Positions 10,761 to 22,121 of a stretch of DNA of 64,000 nucleotides are shown here, piece by piece. Each line of letters starts with the position of its first letter. Positions within the stretch are counted from its first letter, which is position 1. The stretch spans positions 496,001 through 560,000 of the forward strand of contig JAFREQ010000017.1 of the NCBI GenBank assembly GCA_025331565.1, read 5' to 3'. Under the pieces are notes generated by a model, which was not told the DNA's origin, did no database searches, and saw only the letters and a program-made list of their open reading frames with translations. The translations under genes and the position numbers were made by a program. The DNA is from Holacanthus passer (Eukaryota > Chordata > Actinopteri > Pomacanthidae).

Positions 10761-11917
10761 CTGGAGACACAACAATGGAGGAGTGGATACACAAAAGGAA
10801 CAAATTAAGACACACAAACATACAAAACAAGAGAAGAGGAACAGAACAAACATAATAAAATAAGACAAAAAGAAATCAAAGTCAGAATGAATGACATGTT
10901 GTGTCGGGGGCCAACACATTTCCGGCACAGGGTAAGCATGGCAGAGAGGATCCAGTAGCTTCTGTCTGCTGGACACATTTATTGATAAGCTTGTGTTTCT
11001 CAGACACCTAGATGATAAAGGCAGTCTGGTCAGAGCGCCCCCTTGTGGTCAGAAATCTTCAATTGCATTCAAATATCAGCAGGGGCAGCCAATTCTACAT
11101 GCCAGAGACAAATACACTACTGGACCTTCACTGTCTGCATTAATGAAATCTACAATTCTACGTGCTGATGGACTGAGAAGGAAAAAAGAGAGCAAGAGGG
11201 AGAGAGAGAGAGCATCTCAAAGACTAAGTGAAGGCAGCATGTGAGTTACTGGAGAGACTGGAGCTTCTGAAACGCCACAGTCCAGCCAGAGGAGTTGGTG
11301 CAGATGGTGGTTCCTCTGTGTTACTGTATGCGTCCTCACCGTCAAGTAAAACTCTAAGATGCTACTTTTCACAAATCCACCTTCCAAAAAGGGTCAAAAC
11401 AACCCAGACCTTGTTTTACCTCCCTGCGGCCCCCTGGGTCGCTCTAAAGCGCTCCACAGAGACCTTAAACACTTGGGTTTAATGGGAAGAAGAGTGGTGA
11501 AAAGAGGGAAAATTATGGTTAGAATGTTTTTATTAACCTTGTAAACCCCAGGTGTGGGACCGGCGGTGTGCACCAGTAATCTGTGAAATGGCTTTGCTGA
11601 CTGGGTGGTTGCAGGATGGAGGGTAGCGTGGCTAGCAGACCACCATGACGGAGAGGAGGGGGGGAGCGTGGCAGAGTTTGTCGACGCCGCATTTGGAAAT
11701 GTAAATAATTTACAAGATTCATAGACTGTCTACATCTCTCTTGGCTGTGGGAGTCAGCATTCTGGATTTCCATTTGTGTACAGGGAACCCTACGGAGTAA
11801 ACTGCCAATCTAAACCTCATATCGGTGTGCAATAATCTCAGTGGGCCACGACTTGTCTAAGTGTTGTTATGTGCCAGCTAATGTGAAAAAATAACAAAGA
11901 ACAAAGGTGTTTCGTAC
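10761..11917 (-). other. robo2: robo2 intron between Ig3 and the microexon
   Basis: The intron is 1157 bp with a weak donor GTACGA and acceptor TGTTGTGTCTCCAG. A GA-rich purine block lies at about 11179-11215. The region just upstream of the microexon is U- and UGU-rich with CUCUUCUCUU, compatible with binding by neuronal or PTB-type splicing factors; this is inference from motif content alone. Confidence 0.8.
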
Positions 11918-12054
11918 CTCTGACTGTGAGAGTGGCGGACGCCTCCAGCTTGCCCACGCGGTTTTCTGCCACGCAGGTGAACGTGCCCTCGTCGTTAATG
12001 GACGCCTTCTTCACTCTCAGCACATAGTCGTCCTTGTCATACTTGATCTCGTAC
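11918..12054 (-). CDS. robo2: robo2 exon: Ig3 domain, second half
   Basis: This 137-nt exon completes the Arg codon and reads YEIKYDKDDYVLRVKKASI, NDEGTFTCVAENRVG (second Ig3 cysteine) and KLEASATLTVR. It ends with one base (G) of the next codon. The acceptor is TTGTTGACAG|GTACG. The donor is AGAG|GTACGA, which departs from GTAAGT at +4 and +6 and is weaker than its neighbours. That may matter because a regulated microexon follows. Compared with mammalian Robo1 and Robo2 as I recall them, the segment between YEIK and DDY carries three extra residues (YDK or equivalent). The reading frame stays open across it, so it is an in-frame insertion rather than an error that breaks the gene. Confidence 0.95.
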
Positions 12055-12869
12055 CTGTCAACAAAGACAATGAAATTGAAGTTGCCTGCTCAGCATTAAA
12101 TGCAAACACTTTAAATTCAGACAAACAGTAACACCGTGACAAATAATACGTGTATTTCACTTGTGCCTGTTGAGCTGTCTGGCAGCAGCCGTGGAAAGTG
12201 TACTTTCTTTTGGAGAGGTACAAAGAAGCGCGACTGTTCATTCTGACAAATGGAGATTGCGGGGAGGTGGATCAATTATTCAACAATGACACACGGTACA
12301 CAGAGAGGTGTGCGTTCAGTTGGAACCCTCAAAACGCGTTCAATATTCATGAGATGTTTCTCTATCTGTGTGCGTAGATATGTTTAAACCACATCCAGAC
12401 CATTGTGTGTGTCTGTGCCACTGTGCACCTATTGCACGTGCATGAACATACAGTTGCAATGAATCTATACAGAGCTACATCTTCTTATTGTAAAGCAACA
12501 GACTGAATCAATACAGCAACAACACTAAGGCAAAGTTGGCCCTAATTTCAACTCCGCTGGAGTCGTCAAATGTTTGTGTTTATGTGTGTTTGCAGATGGT
12601 TGTATGTGTGTTTAGACCTATATGGATTGTATGGCAGTTGACAGGGGGATGATGCTTGTCTGGTTTGTTGTTCCAGTCTGTAATTGAAGGGGGTGCTGGC
12701 CTGGCAGTGTGTAAGTGCTGCGCTGGTGGGGGTGGTGGGGCTGTGTGATGGTGGTCTGTCAGCCTGACAACCTTCTGCTGTCCACAGTCTGTCACTCACA
12801 GACACTGAGAACAGAGTTGAGATGAACAGTTAAAGGGCCACTCTATCAGAGCTTGACACTATGTTTGCC

Positions 12870-13086
12870 CCTTTAAAGCCTCTGTGTCGGATTTCTATAT
12901 GATTATAGAATATCTTAAATTGTGAGTTTGCAGAAAATGAGACAATCCAGATGAAAGTGGCGCAGTCTATGTGTTGCTTTCAGCTGTATAATCTGAGCAC
13001 TGCAGTCTGCCACAGTGTCTTTTTCACACTAACACTCAGAGTCCCCAACGTCAGAATTTTTCAAATCCACACAGGGGCTTTAAAGG
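12870..13086. mobile_element. small foldback element (MITE-like) with 24-bp terminal inverted repeats
   Basis: The left end CCTTTAAAGCCTCTGTGTCG (continuing to 12894) is nearly the reverse complement of the right end at 13063-13086 (AAATCCACACAGGGGCTTTAAAGG). The two differ at about two bases over 24, enclosing a 217-bp unit with no coding capacity. The structure is typical of a non-autonomous DNA transposon; the family is not identified. Confidence 0.6.
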
Positions 13087-13118
13087 ACAAGCCTGACGTT
13101 ATATTAGCTTATCCCTTT

Positions 13119-13390
13119 ATTATAGCTTATTCCTCTGTTCCATAAAACTCCCAAACTTGTAGTCCAACAACTATTAAAAACACATAAAAGAACCAAGAGC
13201 GGTGAAGTCTGCCCAACATTGAGCGAAACCTCCTGAGATTGAAAATGCAGTCAGAGTAGTTTCAGAACAAACGACACTGGTCATGTTCATTGTAATGAAG
13301 AAATATGCAACAGCATGACTCTTTTTATGGGTTTTTAATAGCTTTTGGATGACAATAGAGCTCCATGGCACAAAGGAATAAGCTATATTC
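13119..13390. mobile_element. long-hairpin element with about 75-bp inverted arms
   Basis: The left arm begins ATTATAGCTTATTCCTCTGT and includes CTATTAAAAACACATAAAAG. The right arm, read in reverse complement, begins AATATAGCTTATTCCTTTGT and includes CTATTAAAAACCCATAAAAA. The arms, about 13119-13195 and 13318-13390, pair across nearly their full length with scattered mismatches around a loop of about 120 bp. The element lies about 30 bp from the previous foldback unit, and the two may be parts of one composite. Family not identified. Confidence 0.65.
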
Positions 13391-14294
13391 AGCTTTGCCT
13401 ACACAGAGGATACTTGTTAGAGGGATACTTTGATTTTTGCTTTTGCTCTCTGCAGGGGGATTGTTAATAGTTAACACACAATAGTGCAGAATAGGAGGGT
13501 GGATAACTGTTTACTCTTGATAATACATTGCGCAATTAGATATGGCGAGAAACTACGGCTCACAGTGACTTTGGAGTAACAGTAAGCTACGGTCCATTTC
13601 CCTCGGAGTGGGAAAGACCCCTCTGCACGGCCATCAGGTGTACTGATGGCTGCGTGCCACCGGCAGCTGCAAAACTAATCTGCCCTGTCTATCCATGTCT
13701 TATTTTTTTCGCCCGCTGTTATGACATTTCCTGAGCAAGCATTCAAAGGCAGCTTTATTGAAGCACATTCCTCAACTTTGACTGCCAGTTCCTCCTCTCC
13801 ACACAGGTACTTAAAGAGCCATAATGATTATTTGACTGTGTCATGACTGGATGCTTTGTTCTAGTGAGCGGGGATGTACAGTTCAGGTAATGGTGGGGGA
13901 TGTGAATAAAGCATTTATTGTTGAAACCAGAGTGAGTGGCATCCAAAAGGGATGAGACAGCACCTTTTGGGACCAGCCTGTTGTCAGATGAAAAACAAAC
14001 AAGCTAATAGAAAGAGAATTCTTCCATACTCTGCCCTCAGGCTATGACGGGTAGCTCAACATGAACTTCTGACTTTTAAGAGGAGGTGGAGATGAGCAAA
14101 GAGCGGCAGGGACAAGTTTGGGCTTAAGGAAAACACCATGACTCCCTAATGAAAACCCTGATGAGAACAAGTGAAGTACATTTTTCTCAGTACAGTCAAC
14201 CTACCCTAACCAACTATGTGTCAACACAGAAGGAAGGCGATGTTGGTTGCTTCACCTCCAACCTGATTGTTTTGGTCAAAACAGTTCGGAGTAA

Positions 14295-14336
14295 TTTTCC
14301 TGAGTTATATTTTTCCTGAGTTATATTTTTCATGAG
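14295..14336. repeat. 16-bp minisatellite, about 2.6 copies
   Basis: TTTTCCTGAGTTATAT occurs twice in perfect tandem (14295-14310, 14311-14326), followed by a partial third unit TTTTCATGAG. Confidence 0.85.
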
Positions 14337-15150
14337 ACACAGATGTGTCTCACAGATGCTCTACAGCAGCTTTTACATTGTTATTATTGAAAAAACAAGA
14401 TAACATGATATAACATGATAACATCAAAATGCTCATAATGTTAATGCAAACATGCTGATGTTAAGCTGGTACAAGCTTTGCCATGTTCACCGTGTTAATT
14501 TAGTGTTTGACTGACGGACTGAATGACTGACCCCAAGAAACATTTTAGGATGTTGACGTGTGGGATTACAGAGATATTAGGCATTCTCTTTCTCCAAATA
14601 CTGCCTGTAGAAAAAATCCTGCATCATTGGGGCAATGCAGCACAGCCTTATTTTTCAATTTTGCTCTTTCAGGCTATGTTAAAGGAGCTACAGATATTGC
14701 AATCACTCATAGAAACACCAACAGTTCGACAGCCCGTATGACCAAGCCCTTGCCATGTGGATAACCCACGCATGCACCTACAGGACAACATGCTTATTGT
14801 TCTTGGTCCCGTCTCCATCAATCTCTCAAACAGAACCTCAGGCGGGTCCGTGACTTATTAGTGGGAAACATGAGCCCAATCAATCTGTAATCAACTTCCT
14901 ATATGGAATCAGCCTAGATGACAAGATGAATGGAAATACTCAGGGATAAGAGGCAGTTGTGCCCACACACACGTAAGTACACACAGAAAGGGAACAGTAG
15001 CTCTTTATTGAAAGTGGATTGGGGCAGAGCTCTGTTCTCTATTAGAGGAGGAATGTAATTGCACATGTAGAAGGGCTGTGGAAAGGATAGGAGAGCCAAG
15101 CTCACCCCACTGGACTCTCCCTCCTCCTTTTCAGCTGGAAAAGGCACACT

Positions 15151-15152
<2 letters not shown>

Positions 15153-15189
<37 letters not shown>

Positions 15190-15199
15190 CACACACACA
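15153..15199. repeat. (CA)n microsatellite
   Basis: A 47-bp AC/CA run with a single G interruption at 15183. Confidence 0.95.
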
Positions 15200-18100
15200 G
15201 AACAAAGTATACAATCATCCAACACATATCCACACATGTGCAGAGTCATTGGCTTGTGCAGGGAGATGAAGAGTGATGGGAATGTAAGCAAATACCAAGA
15301 CAAAGCAGCATTTTTCTGGGTTGTCAGCTTGATGTGTTTGCTGCACGGAGAAGGCTGTGCAAAGATGAAACATTTATTGGACACACTTTAAAGGCATTAC
15401 ATGTCAAAAATCCTCCGGATCATGTTCGAGGATTTGCCTTGAAACCGTCTGTCAGGAACACACTCACCCGGCGTTCCACCTTCAGACTTGTGCCAATTCG
15501 CTCACATTAAGAGAATCTTATCTCTCGCTTGTATGGACGACTGAATGCATGTGTACTGTTATCCACAAAATGACTCAACCTGAGAGGATCTTATCTGCCT
15601 CGCCTCTGTGTGTACACACTATGAATGGGGCCGGCGGTAGGCAGAAGGGTTGTGTGCCAACTCCGAGCACATGAGTCAGACTCAAGATACAGCGGAGGAC
15701 TAATTCCAGCCCGACTCTCCGGCCTGGCTGCTCTGACACAAAGTCCCCTCTCTGCTCCATTTCATTCTGACACTCTGATCCAGTTTCGCACCATCTGACT
15801 GCTACTTTACCTCGTCCCGATCAAAAGAGCTGGAGTCTACCTGTCCGGGCCTTGTCACCCATGAGAGGGAATCAATTAACCGCTATCACTTCTCATCTTC
15901 CATCCGTAAGCCAGAGCTCCTCTCGGCACCTCTCAGGCCAGAGCAGGGTCACGACCTTCCCATCAGTCCGACTGGCATTCAACACCTTATCCTGCATTAA
16001 TCAAAGATCAGTTTGGCGAGATTTCAACCCTCATGGTTAGAATGGAGGTTTGTGGGAAGCAAATTGATCCTAAATTTGCCTTTAAAAGAGTAACTTCTCC
16101 TCAGTGCCACAGAAATGGTGGCAGCAGTGCAGTCTTTACTTAGTGGAAGTGGTTTGGAGCAGAAGCCATGGTTGCACTGGAAAATGTTGCAGATAGAGAA
16201 AAAGAAGCAGCAAAGTACAGCTTATTGACCAATGCCTGGAAGCGATTCTTACTCTTTCTCTATTTGTGTGTGTGTGCGTGAAGACCAAAGGATGCACAGA
16301 CTCAGAAAGCACAGAGAAAGTCATATATGTGCTGAGGTATTCATTTGCACTTTCTTAGCAGCAGAGATGTTTTTCATCATTCATGAAGGTAACTGAAAAG
16401 CTGATACATAATGAATGATCAGCTGCACATCTTCCTAATTTATGCAAAACCACATTTTCTATATCCTGAATTGTAGAGTGAGTTATTATTTTATTCACTG
16501 TCCTTTGTTGTTGACACAATCAGTGTCAATACGCCCCGAAGATAAAATGCACTCCTGATCATCTTACCACTCACCAACCCCCTCATAAATACCAGATGTA
16601 TCCACTTATATATCAGGGGAAGTAATGGAGACAGGAACCATAGTCTGCCGTATTTTCATTCTGCTGAGTTGCGGAGGTGAGAAATCACTGAAACTGGATG
16701 GTCAGCATAACACAGGCGCTCCTGTCACACTAGCTTTAACAGCTCTCTCAAACAGAATGACCCACGCCCCTCTATCACACACACCCAAACACACACACAC
16801 ACTGGCACACACCACAAAGGGATTGAGTCAGAAAGAAAGGCTTTTCTGCTGAATGTTGCAGGGGCTGTGCTGTGGAGGTCAACGGGGACAGAAGGCCTGA
16901 ATACAGATAGACTGCAAGACCAAAGGGGCTCTGATAAGGCACAGGAGAGGGCACGAGGGTCCAGAGCAAATGAGGAGGGAGAGGGAAACCAAAGGAGGGA
17001 AAGACGTGGGCCACACACTGAGCTAGTAGGCAGTGGGAGATAACACACACTGCTCAAGTCTGTTCTCTGGGATTCACGGACTAAAACTTCCATTTGGAGA
17101 CACAAAGCTCTCTGTGGTGGGCGCAGTTATTGTGTGCTCTCCCCGAGATCCTGCAGAGATGCCTGACAGACGGATATAAATCTGATACTGATATTAATCC
17201 AAATGAAGACACTCTTACAAATTATTAATTGGCCTGTTTATTTGCAAATGTGAAGGATGTAAATTTGTGGAAGGAAGATTGTGGATAAATCATTTACTGT
17301 AAATACACCTTAAATAAACTCAGACAGAGTTGTCTTAGTATTTTCAGACACATGCTATAATCCAGCTGCTTGAGGACACATGCCAGAGATTGTCCCCTGG
17401 GAAGACACTACTCTACCATCTGAATCTAATCTTATGTATATTGGCAAAAAGAATGAGCCCCCTTCAACCCAGATTTATTTCTCTAGGGGAGGTTGGGTGA
17501 TTTTAATATTAAATGTGCTGGTCAGTGATTTTAATCCTGCCCGGAGCACATATATGTGATTTTTCTCCTTCCACCCTGGTAATAATTAAAGCCCAGACTG
17601 AGCACTGTTTTTCAGCACACTTACTGGTGCTTTCATAATTTAAGAGAGAGACCATGTATTTCAGACTTTCATTAGTTTAGCACACAGTTTAGAGTTCTCT
17701 GTGACAATGGAAGAAGTGGCTGACCTGTAAAGTCCTATTTGGGAGCCCGGATGATGAAGGAAAAAAGAAAAGCCATTACGAGACTAAGAAGCCGCAAGCT
17801 CAACAAATGGCCTGATCTAATTTCAGCTACAGGTAATTATTCTGTCTTGGCTAGCCTGCCTTCCTATAACTAATTTTATGTGTGGGGGACTACTTGTATT
17901 TAACACCATCACCTCACAGACTCCAGTGCTCTCCTCACTGTAAAGGGTATAAGAGGAACTCAGAAAGAACAATTTGATAATCCTTATATTAATAACAATA
18001 AAAAAGATGAGATCTTTGTCTGGCACAGGGTCAAATGAAGTCCTCCCTCTGGGATATTAATCCCCTCCGAACAGGGTTTATGTGAATTTTTCCACAGACG

Positions 18101-20738
18101 GCCACAAGTGTGCACCACAAATAAGATTTAGCTTTGAGTACTGAGTCATTAGTGTGCAAAAGGAAATAAGAAAAACAAAACTTTAAGCAACTTATGTAAA
18201 CAATTTACCCTAAATCTGTTCTTAGTTTGAATAACGTCCATGAGAAATATTTAAATTCCCAGTCATAATTAATGCACCTGTACTAATAATGCACCTTGAC
18301 ATTTTCAGACAGTAATTTGCATGGTTTCACAGGGATGCGTCTTGGGATTTCTTATCATAATGTATACTGAAAAATATGGAACTGACCTATTTTATTACAT
18401 TGCAGCACCAAAGCCTGCTCGCAGGTATCCTCGAGTAGATAAGCTTGCTTGCTGATTTTAATTCAGTTTTTAAAAAAACACAGTAAAAACTCCCACACAG
18501 AGGTAAAAGAGCAGCACCATTGTCTTTGTCCTCTGATTGAAACCATTCTCGTGCTGTCTCTATCTCCTCTTCTATCCCACAGAGACTGAAGCCAGTGCCA
18601 TCCTGGCGTGCTTTATGTCTATGTGCCAGTGTGTGCGTGTGTTTGCCTGCGAGGCTGCTGGAGCCACTGAGCATATTAAAGACCTGTTTACTCAGCTGAG
18701 GTTCCATTTCCCTTCTTCCTGGTATAAAAGTTGCACACACACATACAAACACCCACAGGAAGACACAGGCATCAACAACGTGTGTAAAGGGCCAAAGACA
18801 AGTTAAAACAGTTTGATGGTAAAGAAGGAGTGCCCTCGCTAAGTCTCCCTATTTCTACAGCTTATCATAATAATAAGGACAGTGTAACCTTTTCGGATAA
18901 AGAGCAAACAAAGACCCCTCCCCACTGAATATACAAGTGCTTGATCTTTTATTCCTACGGTGAAGACCACCACTGATACAGCTCCACACGCCCACAGTGT
19001 AATGACACAATGGCTGTGCTACAGTAGCTGCTTTTTATTTCTTCTTCTTCACAGCACTTGCCAGTTATCAAACTGGAAACAATTCTTTTTGTGGGATTTG
19101 AAACAATTCTTCTGTCAGTCAGAGAGAAGCCGCGTTTGATGTTTATTAAGGATAAGCAGTGGAGAAAGCAGGAACAGTTCGTCACTTAACAATACGAGGA
19201 GTCGTCTTTTTGGCACGCAACAAAGGCGGCACAAAATGTCAGAATTAGAATATCTCAGTCTTCATGCTTGCTTTCTGCTTCAAAGCTAAACTGGAGAATT
19301 AAATATAGCGAGGAAAACAAAAGCTCTCACGTTGTAATTAGAAACACTGCAATATTTATTGCTTATTAATTTTGCCAGTGTCTTTTTCATGTGTTCAGTT
19401 CTTCTTCCATATCCAAATCAGGCCGAACTTCAAAGGGATGATACAGTTAGCAAGGACGCAGGCACATGACACTCATCCTACTCTGTTATAAATCTGTTAA
19501 TTAGTGTACAAAATGAACTCATTTCCAGAGCCAACTCCCTATCAAAGACATGAGTGAAATACTTTTATGTGTTTGTTTTGGCACAGCCCTCGTATCCCAC
19601 TGCCCAGTGAACCAAATCCTTATCAGACACCAACAATCCACCCACGCTCAGCTCTGCAGCTCGCCTTGAGAGATGTCAGCTCCACTGAGTGTATGTTTTA
19701 TGAGGTGATCCAAGCAGTGTGTGCCTGACTCGCTGGCCGGGGACAGAGCGTTGGCCTCTTTCAAGTCCACTCCTGACCATGACACCACTGTTGACTCGAG
19801 TCCAGTGAGTCACGGTGAAGCAACAGGCCGACACACATGACCCGGCAAGAACAGTATCACTGCATCATCAGTGGCTTTTTACAGGAAGTGACAATAGCTG
19901 AAAAAAAGCATTTCTCAGTAAATTACAGACTTTTATTCTTTCATCAGGCTCTTTGTGCAACTGTGAGTGGATGCATGTGTCAGCAGGGGAACACAGACAT
20001 GGGGTTATATGTGTGAGGGAGGGAGCGATTATCTGAGGTGTCTGACTTCACCTGAACAGTGGCACCTGTACACAGACACTCGAGGACCACGTCAGCTGCT
20101 ATACTCTGTCTCTTCCTATCTCCTGTCATTCTATCTGTCTCTGTCTCTACCTGTCTGCTTTTCAGTGTGCCAGATTTTTTTTTCAGCTCTTCTAAATGTC
20201 TACCTTTCAGCCTCCCTGCTCACTTACCTGTCACTCAGTTTTAATTGTCTAGCTCAATATCTGTTTGTCTTCATGCCCTTCTTTGACATGAGCTGCTGTC
20301 TACCCCTGTTATAGCTGTTGGAGCTGTCTTCTGGGGCACCCAAGGGTGGAGTCATTTTATCCTGAATGTGTAATGTGCATTGTGTACAGCCTAATAGAGC
20401 TATTTAATGCCCCCTGGCAGCCTGGCCAGGTGAGAGCTGGCAGTGTGAGTTATCATTAGTTTGAAACAGTCACTCACACTGACATCAGTGCCTCCACAGC
20501 TCCTTTGCATTAAGTGCAGCCTGTCACATCAGTGATACACACACATACCAGGATTCAAAATGCACACACACATGCTCAAAACCGGTTGCTCATATACTGT
20601 AACAGAGGAAGGATGAGCTGTTTGTGCCTATGAGTAATAGTCTTATGCTGTAGATACTCTTCCCCTTAAACATGTCTTTTTCTGAGAATATTCTTGTAGT
20701 CATATTGTACATGTTCCGATTTTTTTATTGTTTTCATA

Positions 20739-21210
20739 ATACAACCCCAATTTCAGAAAGAGTTGGGACGCTGTGTAAGACAAATAAAAAATAATGTGGT
20801 CATTTGCTAATCCTTTTTGACATATACTCAGTTGAAAACAGAACAAAGACTATTTAATGTTTGTCTCATCAGCTTCACTGATTTTTGTAATATCTGTTTA
20901 TTCTGAATTTGATGGCACCAACATGTTCCAAACAAGTTGGTACAGGAGCAACAAAAGACTGTGAAAGTTGTGGACTGATCCAAAGACACCTGTTTGGATC
21001 ATTCCACAGGTAAACAGGTTCATTGGTAACAGGTGATAGTATCATGATTGGGTATGAAAGGTTCATCCTGGAAAGACTCAGTCGTTCACAAGCAAGGATG
21101 GAGAGAGGTTCACCACTTTGTCAAACACATGATTGTATAAAGGAGATTAGTACATGGGCTCAGGAACACTTTGGAAAACTGTTGTCAGTAAACACAGTTT
21201 GTTTGTGAAT
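20739..21210 (+). mobile_element. truncated mariner-like non-autonomous DNA transposon (common teleost repeat)
   Basis: The element opens with ACAACCCCAATTTCAGAAAG and AGTTGGGACGCTGTGTAAGA, then has AATGTGGTCATTTGCTAATC, CATGATTGGGTATGAAAGG and AAGGATGGAGAGAGGTTCAC. These match an abundant teleost repeat I recognise by its start (TACAACCCCAATTC...), which I believe belongs to a Tc1/mariner-related (ISRm11-type) group. The copy lacks the opposite terminal repeat and has an internal deletion after TTTGTCAAAC; GGAACACTTTGGAAAACTGTTGTCAGTAAAC is the rejoined internal part. It is non-coding and decayed. Family name is from memory. Confidence 0.65.
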
Positions 21211-21224
21211 GATGTTGTCTGGGT

Positions 21225-21400
21225 TGTATTCGTCACATGTTACTGTCAATTTACTATTTTCTATTTATGCTTTTGACCAATACTTACTTTTGTCTTCATC
21301 TCATATTTTTTCCAACTATGTTTGCTGTCATGCACCAATATACAGAGATAAATTCCTTGTATGTGAAAACGTACTTGGCAATAAACCTGATTCTGATTCT
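21225..21400 (+). mobile_element. LINE 3' end (CR1/L2-like tail) beside the Ig3 donor
   Basis: The stretch ends AATTCCTTGTATGTGAAAAC, GTACTTGGCAATAAACCTGA and TTCTGATTCTG. The AATTCCTTGTATGTG...CTTGGCAATAAA...(GATTCT)n tail is a familiar teleost LINE 3' UTR ending in short direct repeats. Only the tail is present, as expected for 5' truncation. It is inserted antisense to robo2, directly after the mariner-like element, and stops roughly 10 bases from the GTATGT donor at 21406-21411. LINE clade is from memory. Confidence 0.7.
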
Positions 21401-21411
21401 GGTGTACATAC

Positions 21412-21550
21412 CTCCCACGAGGAACATCAACGTCGTCTTTCCTCCAGCGTACATTTGGCTGAGGGTCTCCTTGTACCTGGCAGCGGAACTCCACCGTCTC
21501 CTCTTCCAGGACCACCTGGTTGATGGGCCTCCGGAGGAAGGTTGGTCGCT
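21412..21550 (-). CDS. robo2: robo2 exon: Ig3 domain, first half
   Basis: This 139-nt exon opens with ERPTFLRRPINQVVLEEETV, then FRCQVQGDPQP with the first Ig3 cysteine and NVRWRKDD with the core tryptophan. It ends in phase 2 within the Arg codon of PRGR. The acceptor is CCCACAG|AG and the donor is GGGAG|GTATGT. The ERPTFLRRPINQVVLEEE stretch is almost unchanged from mammalian ROBO2 as remembered and differs from Robo1 (ERPSFVKRPSN). The donor is unusual in its surroundings: a LINE 3' tail ends only about a dozen bases into the intron (around 21399), leaving very little original intron sequence next to the exon. Confidence 0.96.
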
Positions 21551-21791
21551 CTGTGGGATGGACGGAGGACAGAAATACATCATTTTATAATGTAAAGCAA
21601 TGGGTCTATGTCAGTGTGTGAAGATGCAGCGCCTGCACACAGTGGCCTCTTCCTACAGAATGATCCCCTGGGTCTACTTAATCTTTTTTCTCTCTTAAAG
21701 ATTCAGTTTACCTCAGTCAGTCTCTTAGCCTGCTCATTAATGTGATCACTGTGGAGCAACAAAAGTTTCATTGGAACTAAATGAAGCTTAC

Positions 21792-21912
21792 CAAACACTG
21801 TGACTTGTGCTGTCTCACTGTCCCTCTCTCCGACCATGTTGGTACCCACGCAGATGTACATGCCGGCGTCGCTCTTTCTTGTGTTGGAGATCATTAGCTT
21901 CCCTCCTCGAAT
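21792..21912 (-). CDS. robo2: robo2 exon: Ig2 domain, second half
   Basis: This 121-nt exon starts in phase 0 with [17 protein letters not shown] and contains [11 protein letters not shown], which carries the second Ig2 cysteine in the usual DAGxYxC setting. It ends with [12 protein letters not shown] and one base of the next codon. The acceptor is CTTCAG|ATTCG, preceded by a T-rich tract, and the donor is TTTG|GTAAGC. The intron separating it from the first half of Ig2 is only 209 bp, and the intron to Ig3 is 241 bp. This tight three-exon cluster stands beside a 9.4-kb intron on one side and a giant intron on the other. The phrase TNMVGERDS is typical of Robo receptors. Confidence 0.96.
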
Positions 21913-22121
21913 CTGAAGAAAAAAACAGAGATAATACACACAGTGCACAGTCTCACAATTTTCTAATGCACTCAAGTCCTTCCTTGGCAAACCATTTCAA
22001 GTCACAAGTAAAGTAGCAAAGGAACGATCCCTCACAAGCTTTTCTCCGATGTGCCCAACACATTATAACTCAGACACCGACAGTGATTCCTCCTTTTAAA
22101 AGAGATGGTAACAGTACTCAC

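Larger units (their letters stand above)
12055..21411 (-). other. robo2: robo2 intron within Ig3 (9.4 kb)
   Basis: This 9357-bp intron splits Ig3 and is the longest fully contained intron. Its donor end is occupied by a LINE tail (about 21225-21400) and a truncated mariner-like element (about 20739-21210). Two foldback elements lie at 12870-13086 and 13119-13390. Other contents are a (CA)n microsatellite at 15153-15199, a 16-bp minisatellite at 14295-14336 and a POU-octamer palindrome at 17240-17249. No coding exon is recognised in the remainder. Confidence 0.85.

Noticed and set aside
14914..15384. 156-codon minus-strand open frame
   Set aside because: Passes through the CA microsatellite (VCVCVCV run), so it is a low-complexity artefact.
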